The notes under the pieces: model-generated | What the model saw: only the letters and a program-made list of their open reading frames with translations | Told to the model about the DNA's origin: nothing | The model's database searches: none | Part shown: positions 20,321-24,243 of the stretch, one piece after another | How positions within the stretch are numbered: the stretch's first letter is position 1 | Layout: each line of letters begins with the position of its first letter | Made by a program: the position numbers and the translations under genes | From: a virus | IMG/VR virus record: IMGVR_UViG_3300020053_000051 | Coordinates: 1 to 24,243 of that record | Strand: one strand, 5' to 3' | DNA: 24,243 nt

Positions 20321-21404
20321 CCTACCCGCCCATGTCTGCGAGGTCTTCGACCGGCATGGCAAGATCCGCTACCGCTTTCGCCGCGCCGGCTTCCGGTCGG
20401 GCTACATCAAGGCCGAGCCGGGGACGCCCGAGTTCATGAGGCGCTATGCAGAACTGCTCGAGGGGAAGGTCGAGCGCACGGCCATCCAGTCGCCGAACCG
20501 CGTTGCCCCGCGCAGCCTCGATGACCTTGGCCAGCGCCTGCGCGCCACCGTCAAATGGCAGCGGCAGGCTTCGTCGACCAAGACGGTCTATGGCGGGATC
20601 ATCGATCGGTTCTGCGACACCAAGGACCGCAAGGGCAGGCGCTATGGCGAGAGGCCGGTCGCATCGGTGACTGTGGGCTGGCTCGAGAACATCTTGGGCC
20701 AGATGGCTGATCGGCCGCAGGCGGCGAACATGCTGCGCAAGACGGTTCGCCGGATGCTGAACCACGCGATCAAGCTGGGCTGGCGCACGGACAATCCCGC
20801 CGATCTTACCGATGCCTATCCGAAGGGTGAGGGCTATCACTGCTGGACCGAGGAGGAAATCGCGCAGTTCCGTCAGCACCACAAGCTGGGCAGCACGGCA
20901 CGTCTCGCCATGGAGCTCGCCCTGAACACCGCCGCGCGCCGCTGCAATGTCGCCAAGATCGAGCGCGAGCATATCAAGGACGGCCGCATCTCGGTGCAGC
21001 ATGTGAAGAACGGGAACGCGACCCGCGTTGCGATTGCGCCGGAGACGCGCGCGGCGATCGATGCCATGCCCGCAGCGCCCATTCGCCACCTGATCGTGAC
21101 CAAGTTCGGCAAGCCCTACACCGTCGCCGGATTCGGCAACGCTTTCAGGGAATGGTGCGACCAGGCCGGTCTGCCGAAGCGCTGCTCGATCCATGGACTG
21201 CGCAAGGCTCGCAGCCGCCAGCTGGCAGAGGCTGGCGCGACCGATGCCATGGGCCGGTCATTCACCGGGCAGAAGAAAAACGAGACGTTCGCCTATTACG
21301 CCGCAGCGGCTAACATGGACGCGCTGGCAGACCAAGCCATGTCCAACCTTGAACAAAGTGGCTTTGTCCAACCTCAGAAAAAGGACGATATTTCAGATGT
21401 TTGA
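20313..21404 (+). CDS. int: Tyrosine-type site-specific integrase
   Basis: A 363-aa recombinase that integrates and excises the prophage. The N-terminal arm-binding part (FDRHGKIRYRFRRAGFRSGY) is followed by a core-binding SAM-like domain (about 68-165). The catalytic domain has ALNTAARRCNVAKI with Arg209, a beta-hairpin Lys near 232 (QHVKNGN), SIHGLRKARS with His294 and Arg297, and FTGQKKNETFAYY with the nucleophile at Tyr328 or 329. The usual His of the GH motif is Gln320. In-frame ATGs at 20307, 20310 and 20313 are all possible starts; GGAG at 20301 allows the last two. The gene ends 10 bp from the tRNA-Asn gene, its likely target. Confidence 0.93.
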   Translation: MSDLPAHVCEVFDRHGKIRYRFRRAGFRSGYIKAEPGTPEFMRRYAELLEGKVERTAIQSPNRVAPRSLDDLGQRLRATVKWQRQASSTKTVYGGIIDRFCDTKDRKGRRYGERPVASVTVGWLENILGQMADRPQAANMLRKTVRRMLNHAIKLGWRTDNPADLTDAYPKGEGYHCWTEEEIAQFRQHHKLGSTARLAMELALNTAARRCNVAKIEREHIKDGRISVQHVKNGNATRVAIAPETRAAIDAMPAAPIRHLIVTKFGKPYTVAGFGNAFREWCDQAGLPKRCSIHGLRKARSRQLAEAGATDAMGRSFTGQKKNETFAYYAAAANMDALADQAMSNLEQSGFVQPQKKDDISDV

Positions 21405-21413
21405 TTTAGAGGC

Positions 21414-21462
21414 TGGCTCCCCGAGTAGGATTCGAACCTACGGCCAAGTGATTAACAGTCAC
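21414..21462. other. Probable prophage attachment site (right-hand att) in tRNA-Asn 3' half
   Basis: The integrase ends at 21404 pointing into the 3' end of the tRNA; genes on the other side are chromosomal. Tyrosine integrases of this type cross over within the anticodon-to-T-loop part and restore the tRNA with an identical attP segment. The second copy should lie at the other prophage end, outside this window. Exact core limits cannot be set from one end. Confidence 0.65.
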
Positions 21463-21488
21463 CTACTCTACCGCTGAGCTATCGGGGA
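21414..21488 (-). tRNA. tRNA-Asn (anticodon GTT)
   Basis: A full cloverleaf is readable on the minus strand. The acceptor TCCCCGA pairs with TCGGGGA; the D arm is GCTC...GAGT; the anticodon loop is CTGTTAA with GTT; the T arm GTAGG-TTCGAAT-CCTAC is standard. Discriminator G and an encoded CCA (21416-21414) follow. The 3' end faces the integrase gene, so the 3' half seen here is probably phage-supplied after integration. Confidence 0.96.
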
Positions 21489-21536
21489 ACGCTCTTTTGC
21501 CTTCCCGGCGAGGCGATGCTCCCCGGGAGAAGCGCG

Positions 21537-21566
21537 CCTATAGCACCGGGTTTTTTGGTTTGGCAA
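21537..21566 (-). promoter_or_regulatory. Promoter of tRNA-Asn
   Basis: On the minus strand TTGCCA (21566-21561) and TATAGG (21542-21537) are 18 bp apart, followed by a GC-rich discriminator and a leader of about 40 nt to the tRNA 5' end. It lies in the 94-bp gap between the NAD kinase stop and the tRNA, host side of the junction. Confidence 0.5.
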
Positions 21567-21582
21567 GCACCTGATTTCACGT

Positions 21583-22371
21583 TCAGACGATAAATTGTTC
21601 GGCCGAAATGCGGTCGTCGAGGCTGTGGCCCGGATCGAACATCAGCGACAGGCGGCGGTTGGGGTCGATGGCGATCTGGATATCGCGGATATCGCGCACC
21701 TCGCGCTGGTCGGCCACCGCGCTGACCGGGCGTTTGCCGGGTTCCAGCACGCGGAAGGTGATCTGCGACGAATCGGGCAGCAGCGCGCCCTTCCACCGGC
21801 GCGGGCGGAACGGGCTGATCGGCGTCAGCGCCAGCATGCCGCAGCCCAGCGGCAATATCGGCCCGTTTGCGGACAGGTTATAGGCGGTCGAGCCCGCAGG
21901 CGTCGCCACCAGTACACCGTCACAGACCAGTTCGCCGATTCGCACCGCGTTGTTGACGCTGACCTCGAGCTTGGCGGTCTGGCGCGTCTCGCGCAGCAGC
22001 GACACCTCGTTGATGGCAGGATAGGTGACGCGCTCGCCGCTCATCGTGGTCGCGGTCATCGACAGCGGCAGCACCTCGAAGCTCTGCGCCCGTTCTAGCC
22101 GGTGCACGATGCTGTCTCCGCTGCGCCAGAGGTTCATGAGGAACCCAACGGTGCCGAGGTTCAGGCCATAGACCGGCACGATCCGCCCGCGTTCGAGCAT
22201 CTGGTGCAGCGTCTGCAGCATGAAGCCGTCGCCGCCCATGACGACGACGATATCGGCCTCGTCCAGGCTGGCCCATTCATGCGCCGCCTGCACCTCGCGC
22301 GCCGCCTTGCGCGCCCTTTCGGTAGGGGAGACGGCCAGCGCGATTTTGCGGTCAATAACCGATGGGGGCAT
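21583..22371 (-). CDS. nadK: NAD kinase
   Basis: A 262-aa enzyme that phosphorylates NAD to NADP in the cytosol. The GGDG motif (46-49, in VVVMGGDGFMLQTLHQM), NLGTVGFLMN (71-80), an AINEVSL segment near 118-124 and GVLVATPAGSTAYNLSANGP (about 153-172) are the conserved family blocks. It lacks the longer N-terminus of some NadK proteins, as in many alphaproteobacterial forms of about 255-260 aa. It is a host housekeeping gene upstream of the tRNA on the same strand and divergent from the EAL gene. It gives the anchor for where the prophage ends. Confidence 0.95.
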   Translation of the reverse strand: MPPSVIDRKIALAVSPTERARKAAREVQAAHEWASLDEADIVVVMGGDGFMLQTLHQMLERGRIVPVYGLNLGTVGFLMNLWRSGDSIVHRLERAQSFEVLPLSMTATTMSGERVTYPAINEVSLLRETRQTAKLEVSVNNAVRIGELVCDGVLVATPAGSTAYNLSANGPILPLGCGMLALTPISPFRPRRWKGALLPDSSQITFRVLEPGKRPVSAVADQREVRDIRDIQIAIDPNRRLSLMFDPGHSLDDRISAEQFIV

Positions 22372-22428
22372 GTTCCACGCCTTATCTTATGGGTGACAGG
22401 GTCTTAACGGATCGGTGCTAATGCGCCA

Positions 22429-24099
22429 ATGTTTCTTGGGGTCTTGCGCATCGTGCCCATGCAGGGCATCGCGCGGCAGTGTTCCTGCAAATGGGGGCGG
22501 GGTCTGGACAGCAGCGGATATCGGGACAGGCCGACCTGGCGCGGCAGCGGCGCCGGCGCGGTGGACGCGGCGCTGGCAGCGGCGCTGGCGGCGTGCGGCT
22601 TTGCGCCTGCCGGGGACGGCCCTGCGGATCTGCTGGTTGCGGACATGCGCGGCAAGACCGATGACCTGCCACGCGAGATCGCCGGTCATGCGGGTCCCGG
22701 CCTGCTGATCTGCGACAGTGCTTGGCTGGACCTTGCGCATCCCATCCCGCCTGGAATCACGCACGCGCTGCTCGCGCCATTTGCGGACGATGCGCTGCGA
22801 TTGCAGCTGCGGCTGATCCATGGCCAGCTTGCCGCCCGCCCTGGAATGGCGCCAGATCTGCATGCGCGAATCGCCGATTTTGCAGCGGCGGGCGAGGGGG
22901 CTTTGCACGCGATGCTGATCGGGCTGCGCCGCATGCCCGCGGTCAACGCGACCTATGGCACTCCGGTGGGCGATGCCGCGCTCGAGGCGATGGAGCAGCG
23001 GCTCGAACGCCAGGCGGCACGGCTTTCCGCCGGCAGCGCGCTGACGTTGCGCCTGTCGGGTGGCGATTTCCTGATTGCCTATGCCATGGCCGAGGAGCGG
23101 CTGGGCTGGCAGGTCATGGCCGAGCGGATGCTGCGCGTCGTTTCCGAACCGCTCGACGTCGCCGGGCATCGGCTGCGGCTGACCGCGCGCGCGGCGCTCG
23201 CGGTGGCGCGCGAGGGCGAGGGGCCGGTCTCGCTGCTCGACCGGCTTTCGGCGGGCCTTGCCCAGGCGCGCGAAAGCGCCGCCGATCCGGTGCGCTGGGC
23301 CGATCGCCAGTCCGACCAGGCGCCGCAGAGCGGCTATCGGCTCGAACAGGACATCGTCCAGGCAATCGAGCGCGACGAGATCACCGTGCTCTTCCAGCCA
23401 CAATTCGCAGTCGAGACCGGGCGGATCACCGGGGCGGAGGCGCTCGCGCGCTGGCAGCACCCGCAATATGGCGAGATTGGCGCGGGCACATTGTTCGCGC
23501 TGGCCGACAAGGCCGATTTCACGCGCGCGCTGTCGCGGCATATCCGCCAGCGCGCGATGCAGCACGCGGCGCGCTGGACCGGGCCGCTCGCGCCGCTGCG
23601 GCTGTCGCTCAACGTCACCGCCGAGGATCTGGGCGAGAAGGGCTTTGCCCGGCGCGAGCTGGCAATGCTGGCAGAGGCCGGGTTCAGCCCGCGCCGCCTG
23701 ACGCTGGAAATGACCGAACAGGCGCTGGTGCCCGATCTCAAGCGCGCGGCGGCGCGCTTTGCCGCGTTGCGCGAGGCGGGGGTGCGCATCGCGGTCGACG
23801 ATTTCGGTACCGGCTATTCGAGCCTGCTGTATTTGAAGCGCCTGCCGCTCGATTATCTCAAGCTCGACCATGCGATGACTCGGGATATCGGCGGGGCGGA
23901 AGCGGACCGGATCATCGTGCGCTCGGTGATCGCGATGGCCAAGGCGCTGAACCTCAAGGTCATTGCCGAGGGGGTGGAGAGCGACGCCCAGCTTGCCGCG
24001 CTGCGCGCCGAGGGCTGCGACTATTTCCAGGGCTTCCTGCGCGGCCGGGCGATGGAGGCGGAGGTTTTCGCGGAGTTTGCGCAGGGTGAGCTGGGCTGA
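22429..24099 (+). CDS. EAL-domain c-di-GMP phosphodiesterase with degenerate GGDEF domain
   Basis: A 556-aa host protein from the ATG at 22429 (an ATG at 22459 is possible). Residues 1-130 are an Ala-rich region without membrane segment. Residues about 150-290 are a GGDEF-like domain with SGGDF in place of GGDEF, so cyclase activity is unlikely. Residues 300-550 are the EAL domain: AEALARWQHP with Glu337, SLNVTAEDL, LEMTEQAL, DDFGTGYSSL, YLKLDHAM, VIAEGVES and YFQGFLRG. All catalytic and metal-binding positions appear intact, so it should hydrolyse c-di-GMP. It is divergent from nadK with a 57-bp gap. Confidence 0.92.
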   Translation: MFLGVLRIVPMQGIARQCSCKWGRGLDSSGYRDRPTWRGSGAGAVDAALAAALAACGFAPAGDGPADLLVADMRGKTDDLPREIAGHAGPGLLICDSAWLDLAHPIPPGITHALLAPFADDALRLQLRLIHGQLAARPGMAPDLHARIADFAAAGEGALHAMLIGLRRMPAVNATYGTPVGDAALEAMEQRLERQAARLSAGSALTLRLSGGDFLIAYAMAEERLGWQVMAERMLRVVSEPLDVAGHRLRLTARAALAVAREGEGPVSLLDRLSAGLAQARESAADPVRWADRQSDQAPQSGYRLEQDIVQAIERDEITVLFQPQFAVETGRITGAEALARWQHPQYGEIGAGTLFALADKADFTRALSRHIRQRAMQHAARWTGPLAPLRLSLNVTAEDLGEKGFARRELAMLAEAGFSPRRLTLEMTEQALVPDLKRAAARFAALREAGVRIAVDDFGTGYSSLLYLKRLPLDYLKLDHAMTRDIGGAEADRIIVRSVIAMAKALNLKVIAEGVESDAQLAALRAEGCDYFQGFLRGRAMEAEVFAEFAQGELG

Positions 24100-24118
24100 A
24101 ATTCGAGCCAGCGACATC

Positions 24119-24197
24119 ATTCCCGCGAACGCGGGAATCCCGCTTTCAAGCCGGCGCGAAGAATAAGCGGGGCCCCCCCCCCCCGCGTTCGCGGGGG
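24119..24197. repeat. Two REP-like palindromes, possibly a BIME or bidirectional terminator
   Basis: ATTCCCGCG-AA-CGCGGGAAT (24119-24138) is a perfect palindrome with 9-bp arms. CCCCCGCG-TT-CGCGGGGG (24180-24197) is a second one, related to the first but in inverted orientation (its bottom strand reads CGTCACCCCCGCGAACGCGG). A run of 12 C lies at 24173-24184. This type of sequence is a dispersed repeat in many proteobacterial genomes, placed after genes. Nothing else is seen from 24100 to the window end. Confidence 0.7.
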
Positions 24198-24243
24198 TGA
24201 CGGGCAAGGAAAGGAAACTGTCCGCAGCCTCGGCGCGCCTTCC

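Noticed and set aside
22387-24207. Long open frame on the minus strand opposite the EAL gene
   Set aside because: The plus strand encodes a clear EAL domain with all catalytic motifs. The minus frame is an Arg/Ala/Gln-rich shadow caused by high GC.

Overview
The window is the right-hand part of an integrated lambdoid-type prophage (about 1-21,415) plus a short stretch of host chromosome (about 21,415-24,243). The DNA is G+C-rich, many genes start with GTG, genes are packed by ATGA, GTGA or TGATG overlaps, and the host flank carries an NAD kinase and an EAL-domain protein. Together with the S24 repressor and integrase types this suggests an alphaproteobacterium, most likely Sphingomonadales. 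That placement is inference. The left end of the prophage, with its structural genes and second attachment site, lies outside the window, and the large terminase is cut by the left edge.

The layout mirrors lambda. A regulatory core at about 10,738-12,223 holds a CI-like S24 repressor, a Cro-like gene and two outward promoters. Each promoter carries the same palindrome, GTGTGA-N4-TCACAC, inside its 17-bp spacer. The leftward promoter (PR analogue) drives a long minus-strand early operon: cro-like gene, several small DNA-binding or unknown proteins, a RuvC-like resolvase, a tandem-HTH protein, a DnaB-type helicase, an O/DnaT-like replication protein with iteron-like repeats and a G-tract inside its gene, zinc-site proteins, and a 244-aa protein in the position of lambda Q. 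A candidate promoter followed by a strong UUCG-loop terminator (2,366-2,454) then separates the early genes from the small and large terminase genes, as pR'-tR' does in lambda.

The rightward promoter (PL analogue) drives the plus-strand operon: two small unknowns, an HNH endonuclease, a RecE-type exonuclease, a RecT annealing protein, a coiled-coil protein, about ten small accessory proteins, and a tyrosine integrase. The integrase runs convergently to within 10 bp of the 3' end of an intact tRNA-Asn(GTT) gene, the probable attachment site. A lipoprotein gene overlaps the end of the repressor gene, so it is probably expressed in the lysogen.

Beyond the tRNA lie host genes: nadK (minus), a degenerate-GGDEF/EAL c-di-GMP phosphodiesterase (plus), and two REP-like palindromes at the right edge. 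Points most worth a second look are the candidate replication origin inside the replication gene, the matched operator-in-spacer promoters, the late-gene switch, an apparent frameshift in the gene before the helicase, and the repressor-linked lipoprotein.
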